64,000 nucleotides of DNA from FEN-1191 sp964528845 (GTDB taxonomy: Bacteria > Pseudomonadota > Gammaproteobacteria > Steroidobacterales > Steroidobacteraceae). Below the pieces are notes generated by a model that did no database searches, had not been told where the DNA came from, and worked only from the letters and a program-made list of their open reading frames with translations. The DNA lies in NCBI GenBank assembly GCA_964528845.1, contig CAZGVE010000002.1:89102-153101 (forward strand), given 5' to 3'. Position numbers and translations under genes: made by a program. Positions 32,942-41,285 of the stretch are shown here, one piece after another (position 1 is the first letter of the stretch; every line of letters starts with the position of its first letter).

Positions 32942-33448
32942 ATGTCCGTCTCCATCTATGACTTCTCGCTGCCGATCTTCAAGCTGAACCTGAACAATCT
33001 GGCTGCCATCCTCGAAAAGGCGGCCAGCCACGCCGATGCCAAGAAGGTGGACCCGAAAGTACTCCCGCAACTGCGTCTGATTGCCGACATGCTGCCGCTG
33101 TCGGCGCAGGTCCAGATCGCCTGTGACGGCGCGAAGGGCGCCGCGGCCAGGCTGGCCGGCATACAGCCTCCGAAGTTCGAAGATACCGAGGCGACGCTGC
33201 CGGAACTGCAGGCGCGCGTCGCGAAGACCCTGGAATTCATCAGCAGCATCAAGCCAGAGCAGCTTCAGGGCGCGGAGACCCGAGAGATCGTACTGACTTT
33301 TCCGCAGAACACGTTGAAGTTCACCGGCCTGAACTATCTGACGAATTTCGTGCTGCCGAACTTCTTCTTCCACCTGACGATCGCGTACGCACTGCTGCGC
33401 AAGAACGGCGTGGATATCGGCAAGCGCGACTTCCTCGGATCGATTTAG
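32942..33448 (+). CDS. DUF1993 family protein
   Basis: A 168-residue cytosolic protein of the DUF1993 family, alpha-helical and DinB-like, of unknown function. Typical sequences are SIYDFSLPIFKLNLNNLAAI at the start, RLIADMLPLSAQVQIACDGA in the middle, and LTNFVLPNFFFHLTIAYALL with HxxxAYxLLRxxG (HLTIAYALLRKNGVDIGK) near the end. The ATG at 32942 follows GGGGGTGTCGC. The 106 bp upstream are GC-rich with a repeated GGCCGCGAC unit. It converges on the esterase gene. Confidence 0.85.
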   Translation: MSVSIYDFSLPIFKLNLNNLAAILEKAASHADAKKVDPKVLPQLRLIADMLPLSAQVQIACDGAKGAAARLAGIQPPKFEDTEATLPELQARVAKTLEFISSIKPEQLQGAETREIVLTFPQNTLKFTGLNYLTNFVLPNFFFHLTIAYALLRKNGVDIGKRDFLGSI

Positions 33449-33486
33449 GGAGAACCAGCGCGGCGAGTGGCTGTGGACCCGGGCAG

Positions 33487-34551
33487 CTACGGAGCCGGGT
33501 TCGCGGCGCCGGGCGCAGGTAGCTCGAAGCGGCTGAAGAATTCCCACAGCAGCTCACTCGCGTTTATCTCCGTGCCTGGAGTATTCGCGCGCTGCTGCTC
33601 GCTCGCGCTACCGGCCGCCGGCGCGGCAGGCGGCGTTCCGCCCGGCCACGCGTGTCCTCCACCCCGGTTACCGGGCAGCTCGGTCCGGTAGAACCAGATC
33701 TGCGCGCCCCCCGCGCACTGCGGATAGCGCAGCAATGTCACGTGCGGTGCGGCTTGCTCCACTTCGGGCTGCCCCTCGCAGCGATCGAGCTCGGCCCAGC
33801 GGCGCAGCGCAATGGACACGCTATAGGCCCAATAGGGTGCACCCCCGCCGTCATAGGGATTCGTGTGATCGTCGGTGCCATGGAACGTGACGATCGGCAG
33901 CGGTCGCTGCGGCTGGCAGCTGGCCGGGTCGGGCTGCGCCGGGTTTTCCGTGGACGGCAGCCCCGCACGAAGCCCGGAGACCGGGGCGATGGCGGCGATT
34001 CGGTCCGCCATTTGACAGCCGAGCAGTGATGCCATGCGCGCACCGCCCGACATTCCAGTCACGTAGACGCGCCGGGGATCGATGCAGACGTTCGCCGAGA
34101 TTTGTTCGATCGTGTCGCGCATGAACTGCACATCGTCGGGGGCATCGTCCGGTATGGCACCACCGCCGGAGAGCGGCACACCGGGAATGTTCCAATAGTG
34201 CCGGTCCGGCGCGTCCGGACGCGACACCCCTCCGCTCGGATTGGCCACGACGAAGCCGTGCCTCGCGCCGACGTCCGACAGTCGCGTCGAGACTGCCTGC
34301 TGCTCGCCATTGCCGCCGCTGCCATGCAGGTCGAGAACCAGGGGCAGCGCACGATGAGCGGCGGCCGCTGGCGGGACGAATACGCGCACCGGTCGTATCA
34401 GGCCGCCAGAGCGCACCGTCACCATATGTCGCCCAGCGCCCAATCCCGCCGCAACGCACGCGTCGCCCGGCTGGATCAGTGCCATGACCGGCACCGGCGC
34501 ACTGAGTGCCGCGGCAAGACAGACGATCATGCCACGCGTTCCGCTTCGCAT
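33487..34551 (-). CDS. Secreted PHB-depolymerase-like esterase (alpha/beta hydrolase)
   Basis: A 354-residue precursor with a signal peptide (GMIVCLAAALSAPVPVMA). It belongs to the LpqC/PHB depolymerase-like esterases, which include feruloyl and acetylxylan esterases. The oxyanion region is PLVLDLHGSGGNG. The nucleophile serine is in TGMSGGARMASLLGC (G-x-S-x-G form). The acid is in TFHGTDDHTNPYDGG and the histidine in GGGHAWPGG. Substrate cannot be told. The ATG at 34551 has AGGAGAG upstream, and longer frames give no signal peptide. It lies 29 bp after the DUF3034 gene on the same strand. Confidence 0.85.
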   Translation of the reverse strand: MRSGTRGMIVCLAAALSAPVPVMALIQPGDACVAAGLGAGRHMVTVRSGGLIRPVRVFVPPAAAAHRALPLVLDLHGSGGNGEQQAVSTRLSDVGARHGFVVANPSGGVSRPDAPDRHYWNIPGVPLSGGGAIPDDAPDDVQFMRDTIEQISANVCIDPRRVYVTGMSGGARMASLLGCQMADRIAAIAPVSGLRAGLPSTENPAQPDPASCQPQRPLPIVTFHGTDDHTNPYDGGGAPYWAYSVSIALRRWAELDRCEGQPEVEQAAPHVTLLRYPQCAGGAQIWFYRTELPGNRGGGHAWPGGTPPAAPAAGSASEQQRANTPGTEINASELLWEFFSRFELPAPGAANPAP

Positions 34552-34580
34552 CGGCCTCTCCTGCAGCGATGCGGCAAAGC

Positions 34581-35465
34581 CTACCAGTTCAGCTGCAGCG
34601 AGACGTAGCTGCCTTGCTGGCCGGACTTGCCGGCGATGCTGCCGAGGTCGGCGTAGGCGATGGTGAGCGAGGCCCACGGGACGGGCCACCAGGCCAGAAA
34701 CAGATCCTTGAAATCGTCCTCGTGAAACGCGGACAGGTCGTTGGCCTTGTGCCGGTACTCGCCGCCCAGGACCAGCGTATCGTCCAGGAACACGCCGACG
34801 CTGGCTTCGGGCACCAGATGGTAGTCGCCACGGTCACCGCCGAATCCAAGCAGGCCGAGCTGGTTCGCGGCGGTCGCGCGCAGCGTCAGGTCCGCAAGCC
34901 ACGTGCGTCCGAGTGGTCCGGCGAGCCATATCTTCGTCGCGGCGGCGTAGACGTCGACGCCATCCGCGTGCCGTGCGCCCACTGCGCGTGGCACCAGATC
35001 GAAACTGCCGTTGTGCTTGTACTGCACGCCCACTGCAAGCTGGGGCAACGCACCGTCCTGATCGATCAGCGCATCGCCGAACACGCGCAGCTTGGCCCCG
35101 ATAATGGTCTGGCTGATCGTGGCGCCTGGCACGGTGCTGCCCAACCCAAAGCGTTCGCGGGCCACGGACAGCTCCACGCGGTTGTCGATCCCGACGGCGA
35201 CGCCGCACGCATCGAGCCGGTAGTCGCGCGGGGCTACGTCGGTACAGAAGGCGCTGCCGCCGGTCTGATCGGCGGTGCCGAGTCCCGCGATCAGGCTCCA
35301 TGGCACGAGCCCACCGCCGGCGCTGCCCTCGATCTGCGTGACTCCGCCGGTAGCAGCCAGCCGGTCGCCGGCCATGGCCGGTGGCGCGTACTCCATGGCA
35401 CAGGCCCACAGCAGCACGACCGCGGCCGTACCTGCTGCGCGAACACGGGGAGTGGCCGGGGTCAT
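34581..35465 (-). CDS. DUF3034 family outer-membrane-like protein
   Basis: About 294 residues with a signal peptide (AAGTAAVVLLWACAMEYAPPAMA). The mature part has the DUF3034 pattern: TGGVTQIEGSAGGGLVPWSL, AVGIDNRVELSVAR, GAKLRVFGDALID, GVQYKHNG, LGGEYRHKANDL and the last strand GSYVSLQLNW. It ends in Trp, as in outer-membrane barrels. Function is unknown. An earlier ATG at 35489 is also possible. I chose 35465 because it gives a clean signal peptide and follows GGGATGG. It is divergent from the hemoglobin-cupredoxin-GGDEF/EAL operon; such genes co-occur in several proteobacteria, from memory. Confidence 0.75.
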   Translation of the reverse strand: MTPATPRVRAAGTAAVVLLWACAMEYAPPAMAGDRLAATGGVTQIEGSAGGGLVPWSLIAGLGTADQTGGSAFCTDVAPRDYRLDACGVAVGIDNRVELSVARERFGLGSTVPGATISQTIIGAKLRVFGDALIDQDGALPQLAVGVQYKHNGSFDLVPRAVGARHADGVDVYAAATKIWLAGPLGRTWLADLTLRATAANQLGLLGFGGDRGDYHLVPEASVGVFLDDTLVLGGEYRHKANDLSAFHEDDFKDLFLAWWPVPWASLTIAYADLGSIAGKSGQQGSYVSLQLNW

Positions 35466-35613
35466 CCATCCCACGACTGGGACCTGCATCACGTTCGGAA
35501 GCGCCACATGATGCCGTAGCGGCCCCGGGCGATCTGTGAGCTGTGACCGATTTAACGCGGCCCCGCGCAGGCTGAACATAGTATGGAAATCCTAGAAGTA
35601 TCGGGAGCCACCC

Positions 35614-36087
35614 ATGCCAGCCGCGCGCGTCGCCGCCCGCGTACTCGCTCTGCTGCTGTCCATGAATTTCCTCGCGGTCCGCGCCGCAGATGTCCCGCCG
35701 GGCTCCACGTCGCTGTATGCCCGCCTGGGAGGAGCGGCCGTGGTTGCCGCCTTCGTTGGCGAGACGATCGACCGCACGGTCGCCGATCCGAGGCTCCGTC
35801 GATCCTTCCAGGGCAGCAACCTGCGACGCATCAAGCGGCTGTTCGCGGAGCAGATCTGCGCGGTGGCGCAGGGAGGGTGCGACTACAGCGGAGACTCGAT
35901 GCGGGCAGTGCACGCCAATCATCACATCACCGAGGCGGAGTTCTACGGCGTGGTCGCGATCCTGCGTGCGTCGATGCGTGCACACGGAGTCCCGCTGCGC
36001 GAGCGCAATGAACTGCTCGCACTGCTGGCACCCATGAAGCGCGACGTCGTGGAGCCGTTCGTCCCGGCTTCGCCGGTGACTCCATGA
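35614..36087 (+). CDS. Exported group 1 truncated hemoglobin
   Basis: A 157-residue protein with a signal peptide (VLALLLSMNFLAVRA), so the globin would act in the periplasm, which is uncommon. The globin part has SLYARLGGAAVVAAFVGETI, where Tyr of LYxRLGG marks group 1. Next come SFQGSNLRRIKRLFAEQICA and the proximal histidine in RAVHANHHITEAEFYGVV. Two extra cysteines (AEQICAVAQGGCDY) are present, as in other secreted members. Likely ligands are O2 or NO. The ATG at 35614 has GGGAG upstream. It overlaps the cupredoxin-like gene by four bases and begins a three-gene operon ending in a GGDEF/EAL protein. Confidence 0.88.
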   Translation: MPAARVAARVLALLLSMNFLAVRAADVPPGSTSLYARLGGAAVVAAFVGETIDRTVADPRLRRSFQGSNLRRIKRLFAEQICAVAQGGCDYSGDSMRAVHANHHITEAEFYGVVAILRASMRAHGVPLRERNELLALLAPMKRDVVEPFVPASPVTP

Positions 36088-36737
36088 TTCGGGCCCCTAT
36101 CCGTATGCTGGCGTCGGCGGCCGGATGGATGGCGCAAGGCGTGCTGGCGGCGACCCTTCACGTGCAGGTGCACGACCCGGAGGGGCATCCGGTGGCGAAT
36201 GCCGCGGTCTATGCCGTTCCCGATCGGCCGGTGGACCGCGAAGCGACCCCTAAGGCCATCATCGACCAGGTGAATCGACGGTTCGTGCCGCGCATCCTGG
36301 TGATCCAGGCGGGCACGTCGGTATCGTTCCCGAACAGCGACAACATCCGGCACTCGGTGTATTCATTCTCGCCGCCGAAGATCTTCACGCTGAAGCTCTA
36401 TTCGGGCGTGCCGGCGAGCCCGGTCGTGTTCGACAAGGCGGGGATCGTCGTACTCGGCTGCAATATTCACGACTCCATGGTCGCCTGGGTGCTGGTCGTC
36501 GACACCCCATTCTTCACCCATACCGACGGCTCCGGTGCCGCCGCACTCGCGAACCTGCCGCCCGGCCGCTACACCTTGCGCGCCTGGAGCAATTCAATGC
36601 GCCAGGAAGCTCCGGGCGAGCCGCTCGACGTAAGCGCCGAACCGTTGCCGGTGCGCACGCTCGAGGTGCCACCCGAAGCACCGGATCCACCGGACTCGAT
36701 GTCGATGAACGCGCAGATGGAAGGCATGGTGCACTGA
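36084..36737 (+). CDS. Periplasmic cupredoxin-like (methylamine-utilisation-type) protein
   Basis: A 217-residue protein with a signal peptide (ASAAGWMAQGVLAA). Residues about 24-60 form a small Ig-like domain (LHVQVHDPEGHPVANAAVYA). Residues about 75-145 form a cupredoxin fold with the type 1 copper ligands apparent: H in SDNIRHSVYSF, C in VLGCNIHDSMVAW, and the following H and M. A second beta domain (GRYTLRAWSN) completes it. This form is often annotated as methylamine utilisation protein, although no methylamine genes are here. It overlaps trHb (ATGA) and the GGDEF/EAL gene (TGATG), so the three are translated together. Confidence 0.8.
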   Translation: MIRAPIRMLASAAGWMAQGVLAATLHVQVHDPEGHPVANAAVYAVPDRPVDREATPKAIIDQVNRRFVPRILVIQAGTSVSFPNSDNIRHSVYSFSPPKIFTLKLYSGVPASPVVFDKAGIVVLGCNIHDSMVAWVLVVDTPFFTHTDGSGAAALANLPPGRYTLRAWSNSMRQEAPGEPLDVSAEPLPVRTLEVPPEAPDPPDSMSMNAQMEGMVH

Positions 36738-39151
36738 TGCGCTTCGACAGCCTGCGTGTACGGCTGGTGCTGTTCCTGGTGGCACTGCTGGGAGTGGTCC
36801 AGATCACCGCGTTCGTGCTGATCAACGCGGCCGCCACCAGTGCCGCACGCGCCAAGATCGACGACGAACTGTCGGTCGGCGAGCGGGTATTCGCGCTCGA
36901 GCTGCGCCAGGGCGCGGAACGTCAGCTCCAGGCCGCGACGGTGCTGGCCTCCGACTTCGCGTTCCGCGAAGCGGTCACCACCGGGGATGTGCCGACGCTC
37001 GCCTCGGCGCTGCAGAATCACGGCGCGCGCATTCGGGCCGCGGCGCTGTTCCTGGTCGACCTCGACGGGAAGATCGTCGCCGATTCCCTGCCCGCATCGA
37101 TGCATCAGTCCTACGACTTCGCGAGCCTGCTTGCCGCTGCGCGCGCCACGGGCGACTCGACCTCGATCATGATGATCGGCGATCACGCGCTGCAGCTGAT
37201 TGCGGCGCCGGTGCGCGCCCCCATACCGGTCGGCTGGATTATCGTCGGCTTCGCGCTCAACGAGAGCGTCGCGCAGGAGCTGCGCGCGCTCACCGGTCTG
37301 AATGTTTCCTTCGCATTCGAGGCAGCCGGGAGCTGGCGCCTGCTTGCCTCGACGCTGCCCGCGCCGCAGGTCCGCGCGCTGCAGGAGCGGCTGCCCGCCT
37401 ATGACGGCGCCGTGCAGCTGCACGAGCTCGCGATGCCGGGTGGTGAACACCAGGTGCGCCTCGTGCCGATTGGCGGGATCGCCGGGCGTCACGTCGTCGC
37501 GGTGCTGCAGCGACCGGTCGCCGACGCGATGGCTGGCTTCGCGACTCTGCGCATGACGCTGCTGGGCCTGGGCGTGGTGAGCGTGGCGCTGTCGATTGCC
37601 GGCAGCGTGCTGATCGCGCTCGGGATCACACGACCCCTGCGCTTGCTGCTCGACGCGGTCCGTCGCATCCGGCAGGGTGACTACGCGGCACCAGTCGATG
37701 TCCATCGGCGCGACGAGATCGGCGTGCTGGCCCAGGGCCTCGATCACATGCGCGCCGGCATCGCCGAGCGCGAGCAGCGCATCCTGCGGCTGGCTTACGA
37801 GGACGTACTGACGCTGCTGCCCAATCGGGTACAGTTCGCCGATCAGCTCGCCCGACGGATTGCCCAGTCCCGTGAGCAATCGCAGCACTTTGCGGTTCTG
37901 GTCATGGACCTGGACCGGTTCAAGGAGATCAATGACTCGCTGGGCCATGGCGTCGGCGATCACGTGCTGTGCGAGGTGGCGACCCGCCTGCACGGCATGC
38001 TCGGCGGTGCCGATGCCGTCGCGCGCCTTGGCGGCGATGAATTCGCGGTCCTCGTGGGGGCGGGGCGTGCTGGTCGTGCCACCGAAGTGGCGGCGGCGAT
38101 TGCCGCCGTGCTCGAGGCTCCGATCCTCTACGAGGGACAGCCGCTGGATGTCGGCGCAAGCATCGGCATCGCGCAGTTCCCGGAGCACGGCGCGGACGCC
38201 GAGGTGCTGATGCGCAATGCCGACATCGCGATGTACGTGGCCAAGCGCTCGCGCTCAGGGCTGGCGGTCTATGACGCGTCCTATGATACGAATCAGCAGG
38301 AGCACCTGTCGCTGCTGGGTGAGCTGCGGCGCGCGGTCGAGCGTAATGAACTGCAGCTGGTCTACCAGCCCAAGGTCACGCTGGCTACGGCGCACACCGG
38401 AGCCGTCGAGGCCCTGCTGCGATGGCAGCACCCGACGCGCGGCATGGTACCGCCCGTTCAGTTCATTCCGTTCGCCGAGCACACCGGCTATATCAAGGCC
38501 CTGACCCGCTGGGTACTCGCGGAGGCGATACGGCAATGTGGAGCGTGGCGTCGCGAGGGGATCGATCTGCGCATAGCAGTGAATCTGTCGGCGCGCGACC
38601 TGATGCATCGCGAACTGCCGGAGTACATCGAGGGCCTGCTGCAGCAGCATGCCGTGCCGGCGCAGCGCATCGGACTCGAGATCACCGAGAGCGGCTTCAT
38701 GGAGGATCCCGTGCATGCGCAGCGGGTGCTCGAGCGGCTCTCGGCGATGGGTTTGCAGCTTTCGGTCGACGACTATGGAACCGGTTATTCCTCGCTGTCC
38801 TATCTGATGAAGCTGCCAGTCGATGAGCTGAAGATCGACCGCTCCTTCGTGTCGAACCTGTCCGATGACAGCAGCCTGCAGACCATCGTACGCTCGACCA
38901 TCGAGCTCGGGCACGGCCTCGGGCTCAAGGTCGTCGCGGAAGGGATCGAGGACGCCCGCACGTACGCACTGTTGCGCGAGCTGCGGTGCGACTCGGCGCA
39001 GGGTTACTACATGAGTCCGCCGCTGGCCCCGGACGCGCTGCGCGCGTGGCTGCAGGGCGGGCAGATGCCGCGCGACCTGCGCCCGCCGCCGACGGAACAG
39101 CTTCAGTCCCGACAACAGCTTTCACTCGCAGCTCCGCTCTCTCGGGTATAA
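36737..39151 (+). CDS. Membrane GGDEF-EAL protein with periplasmic sensor and HAMP
   Basis: An 804-residue protein. TM1 is about 8-30, a large periplasmic sensor of cache type spans about 35-255, and TM2 is about 260-290. HAMP follows (LGITRPLRLLLDAVRRIRQ and RRDEIGVLAQGLDHMR), then GGDEF with intact RLGGDEFAVLV and EAL with EALLRW, LEITESGF, VDDYGTGYSS and KIDRSF. The LLPNR motif replaces LPNR normally. Both activities may be intact. The start codon overlaps the stop of the cupredoxin-like gene. A redox or gas signal from the upstream periplasmic globin and copper protein could be read by its periplasmic domain; this is inference. Confidence 0.9.
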   Translation: MRFDSLRVRLVLFLVALLGVVQITAFVLINAAATSAARAKIDDELSVGERVFALELRQGAERQLQAATVLASDFAFREAVTTGDVPTLASALQNHGARIRAAALFLVDLDGKIVADSLPASMHQSYDFASLLAAARATGDSTSIMMIGDHALQLIAAPVRAPIPVGWIIVGFALNESVAQELRALTGLNVSFAFEAAGSWRLLASTLPAPQVRALQERLPAYDGAVQLHELAMPGGEHQVRLVPIGGIAGRHVVAVLQRPVADAMAGFATLRMTLLGLGVVSVALSIAGSVLIALGITRPLRLLLDAVRRIRQGDYAAPVDVHRRDEIGVLAQGLDHMRAGIAEREQRILRLAYEDVLTLLPNRVQFADQLARRIAQSREQSQHFAVLVMDLDRFKEINDSLGHGVGDHVLCEVATRLHGMLGGADAVARLGGDEFAVLVGAGRAGRATEVAAAIAAVLEAPILYEGQPLDVGASIGIAQFPEHGADAEVLMRNADIAMYVAKRSRSGLAVYDASYDTNQQEHLSLLGELRRAVERNELQLVYQPKVTLATAHTGAVEALLRWQHPTRGMVPPVQFIPFAEHTGYIKALTRWVLAEAIRQCGAWRREGIDLRIAVNLSARDLMHRELPEYIEGLLQQHAVPAQRIGLEITESGFMEDPVHAQRVLERLSAMGLQLSVDDYGTGYSSLSYLMKLPVDELKIDRSFVSNLSDDSSLQTIVRSTIELGHGLGLKVVAEGIEDARTYALLRELRCDSAQGYYMSPPLAPDALRAWLQGGQMPRDLRPPPTEQLQSRQQLSLAAPLSRV

Positions 39152-39152
39152 T
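39147..39152 (+). promoter_or_regulatory. Perfect -10 element at the end of the GGDEF/EAL gene
   Basis: TATAAT occurs at 39147-39152, about 85 bp before the next gene in a very GC-rich background. A good -35 box is not evident (TTTCAC at 39120 is 21 bp away), so this is only a candidate. Confidence 0.35.
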
Positions 39153-39236
39153 CGCCGCAAAAGGGGGGCAGTCCGACCGTCGGCTGTACCCCGCTCCATG
39201 TATAAGGAATGGCTGGTGGGCCGGGGGAGATACGGC

Positions 39237-40127
39237 GTGAGCGTGATTCGCACTGCGGCCCTGTGGCTGGCGACGGTAGTGGCTGCGTGGCTGGTGACGA
39301 CGGCGCCGGCACTTGCCCAGGAGGATCCTTCCGGCGAGTGGCGCGCGCTGTACCACGAGGATTTCTTCGAGCGGATGCCGGGCCCTGACGTCGCCGATTA
39401 TCTGGGCATTCCGATCAACGCCGCCGGCCGCGCCAAGGCCGATGCCTGGACCTCTTCGCTGCTGGAGCTGCCCGAAAACCAGTGTCGACCGCACCCGTAC
39501 GATTATTCCTGGCGTGGCCCGTTCAGCATGCGCATCTGGGCCGAGGTGGATCGCTACACGCAGAGCCGCATTGCCTACCACGTGCACGGTCAGTGGCAGC
39601 AACCGGAGAAGACGATCTGGATGGATGGCCGTCCGCATCCGCCCGAATACGGACCGCGCAGCTGGCAGGGGTTTTCGACCGGCACCTGGGAGGGTGATCA
39701 CCTGCATGTGATCACGGATCACCTGCGGGAAGGCTGGCTGCGGCGCAACGGCATGGACCGCAGCGACGATGCGACCATCAGCACGCACATCATGCGCCAC
39801 GGCAACTACCTGACCGTCGCAGTGATCGTCTACGACCCGGTCTATCTCGCGGCGCCGTTCATACGGACCACCGACTACTCGGCCGATCCGCAGCAGCATA
39901 TCGATCCTTATCCGTGCGAGCCGCAGGTCGAGGTGTATCACGAGCCCGGGACCGTGCCGCACTACCTGCCCGGAACCAACCCGTTCCTGGCCGAGTGGGC
40001 ACAGCGCTGGGGAATTCCGCCGGAGGCCGCGCGTGGCGGGTTGGAGACGATCTATCCGGAATACATCAAGAAAATGGCGACGATGCCGCGGCTGCCGCGC
40101 CCGAAAAAGATCCATTACGGAGACTAG
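39237..40127 (+). CDS. Secreted protein of unknown function, paralogue of the 41282 gene
   Basis: About 296 residues from a GTG start with GGGGGAGA eight bases upstream. A longer ATG start at 39198 lacks a ribosome-binding site and would bury the signal peptide (LATVVAAWLVTTAPALA). I do not recognise a named enzyme. Mature sequence: EDPSGEWRALYHEDFFERMP, then SWQGFSTGTWEGDHLHVITD, HLREGWLRRNG, GNYLTVAVIVYDPVYLAAPF. The same pattern occurs in the protein at 41282. The metallo-beta-lactamase-fold gene lies between the two copies. The Trp-rich beta pattern suggests a lipocalin-like or carbohydrate-binding barrel. Confidence 0.6.
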   Translation: MSVIRTAALWLATVVAAWLVTTAPALAQEDPSGEWRALYHEDFFERMPGPDVADYLGIPINAAGRAKADAWTSSLLELPENQCRPHPYDYSWRGPFSMRIWAEVDRYTQSRIAYHVHGQWQQPEKTIWMDGRPHPPEYGPRSWQGFSTGTWEGDHLHVITDHLREGWLRRNGMDRSDDATISTHIMRHGNYLTVAVIVYDPVYLAAPFIRTTDYSADPQQHIDPYPCEPQVEVYHEPGTVPHYLPGTNPFLAEWAQRWGIPPEAARGGLETIYPEYIKKMATMPRLPRPKKIHYGD

Positions 40128-40157
40128 CCCTAAGGCATCTGCCTTGCGCGAATTCAC

Positions 40158-41285
40158 ATGAATACCCGATTCCTGCCCACACCGCGGACAGCCAGACTGC
40201 TGTCCATCCTGTCGGCCGCGACCGCACTCGGGATCCTCGCCGCGGCTCCGTGCGTGCGCGCGCAGGACGCGGAAGGCTCCACGGCCTATCCCGGAACCCT
40301 TTCCCCGGCTCAGCGCAACCAGTTGCTCCAGAATGGCGATGGGGAAGTGCATGCGCTGCTGGTGCGCCAGGGGGACCTGTATCCCGAACCCGAGGCCAGT
40401 ATCTACGTGCTCGTCGGCGCCGGCGGCAACATCACGGTGCAGGTCGGCAGCAATGGCATGCTGCTGGTCAACTCAGGCAAGGCCAGCATGAGTGACAAGG
40501 TGCTCGCGGCGATCCACTCGCTGTCGGCGGAGCCGTTGCGCACGATCATCAACACCGATGTCGATGTTGAGGATTCCGGCGGCAACAAGGCGATCAGCGC
40601 CACGGGTCAGTCCGTGACCGGCGGGGACGTCACCAACCTGATCGGATCTGGTTCCGCGGTCGCGAGCGTGCTCTCCACCCAGGAGGTGCTCGACCGGATG
40701 AGCGCGCCGGGAACGGCCGATTCCCAACCGCAGGAGGCGTGGCCGACCGATACCTATACGTTGCCGACGAAGGACATGTGGTTCGATGCTGAATCGATCA
40801 GGCTGTTTCACCAGGCAGCTGCGCATTCCGACGGCGACACCATGGTCTACTTCCGGCACTCCGATGTCGTTTGCACGGGGGATATCTATTCGACCACCGG
40901 CTACCCGGTGTTCGACGCCGCGCGGGGCGGCAGCATCCAGGGCATCATCGACGGTCTGAACCGGCTGGTATACGAGATCATGATTCCCGCACAGCAGAAC
41001 GATGGTGGAACTGTAGTCATTCCCAATCGCGGTTACGTCAGCGGCTACTCCGACGTGGTCTTCTACCAGGAGATGATCATCATCATCCGCGACCGCATCC
41101 GCAGCATGATCGCCAAGGGCATGACGCTCCAGCAGGTGCAGGCCGCGCGCCCGACCTTCGAATTCGATCCGCGCTACGGTTCGACGACCGGTCCGTGGAC
41201 CACCCGGATGTTCGTCGAAGCGGTGTACAACAGTCTCAAGGCTACACCGAAGGCGCGAACCAGGACGGAGCCGACCGGACCATGA
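40158..41285 (+). CDS. Secreted metallo-beta-lactamase-fold protein lacking the HxHxDH motif
   Basis: A 375-residue precursor with a signal peptide (ATALGILAAAPCVRAQ). The MBL fold is recognisable: GGNITVQVGSNGMLLVNSGK (strand and turn usually ending VDTG), the metal loop position INTDVDVEDSGGN (residues 131-143), and later YFRHSDVVCTGDIYST and GGSIQGIIDGLNRL, as in the quinoprotein-relay and SoxH-type group. In the metal loop all three histidines of T-H-x-H-x-D-H are Asp (D134, D136, D139) and the Asp is Glu (E138). Zinc chemistry of the ordinary kind is therefore unlikely; an acidic loop could hold another ion. It is flanked by two related secreted proteins and overlaps the second by four bases. 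Confidence 0.75.
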   Translation: MNTRFLPTPRTARLLSILSAATALGILAAAPCVRAQDAEGSTAYPGTLSPAQRNQLLQNGDGEVHALLVRQGDLYPEPEASIYVLVGAGGNITVQVGSNGMLLVNSGKASMSDKVLAAIHSLSAEPLRTIINTDVDVEDSGGNKAISATGQSVTGGDVTNLIGSGSAVASVLSTQEVLDRMSAPGTADSQPQEAWPTDTYTLPTKDMWFDAESIRLFHQAAAHSDGDTMVYFRHSDVVCTGDIYSTTGYPVFDAARGGSIQGIIDGLNRLVYEIMIPAQQNDGGTVVIPNRGYVSGYSDVVFYQEMIIIIRDRIRSMIAKGMTLQQVQAARPTFEFDPRYGSTTGPWTTRMFVEAVYNSLKATPKARTRTEPTGP

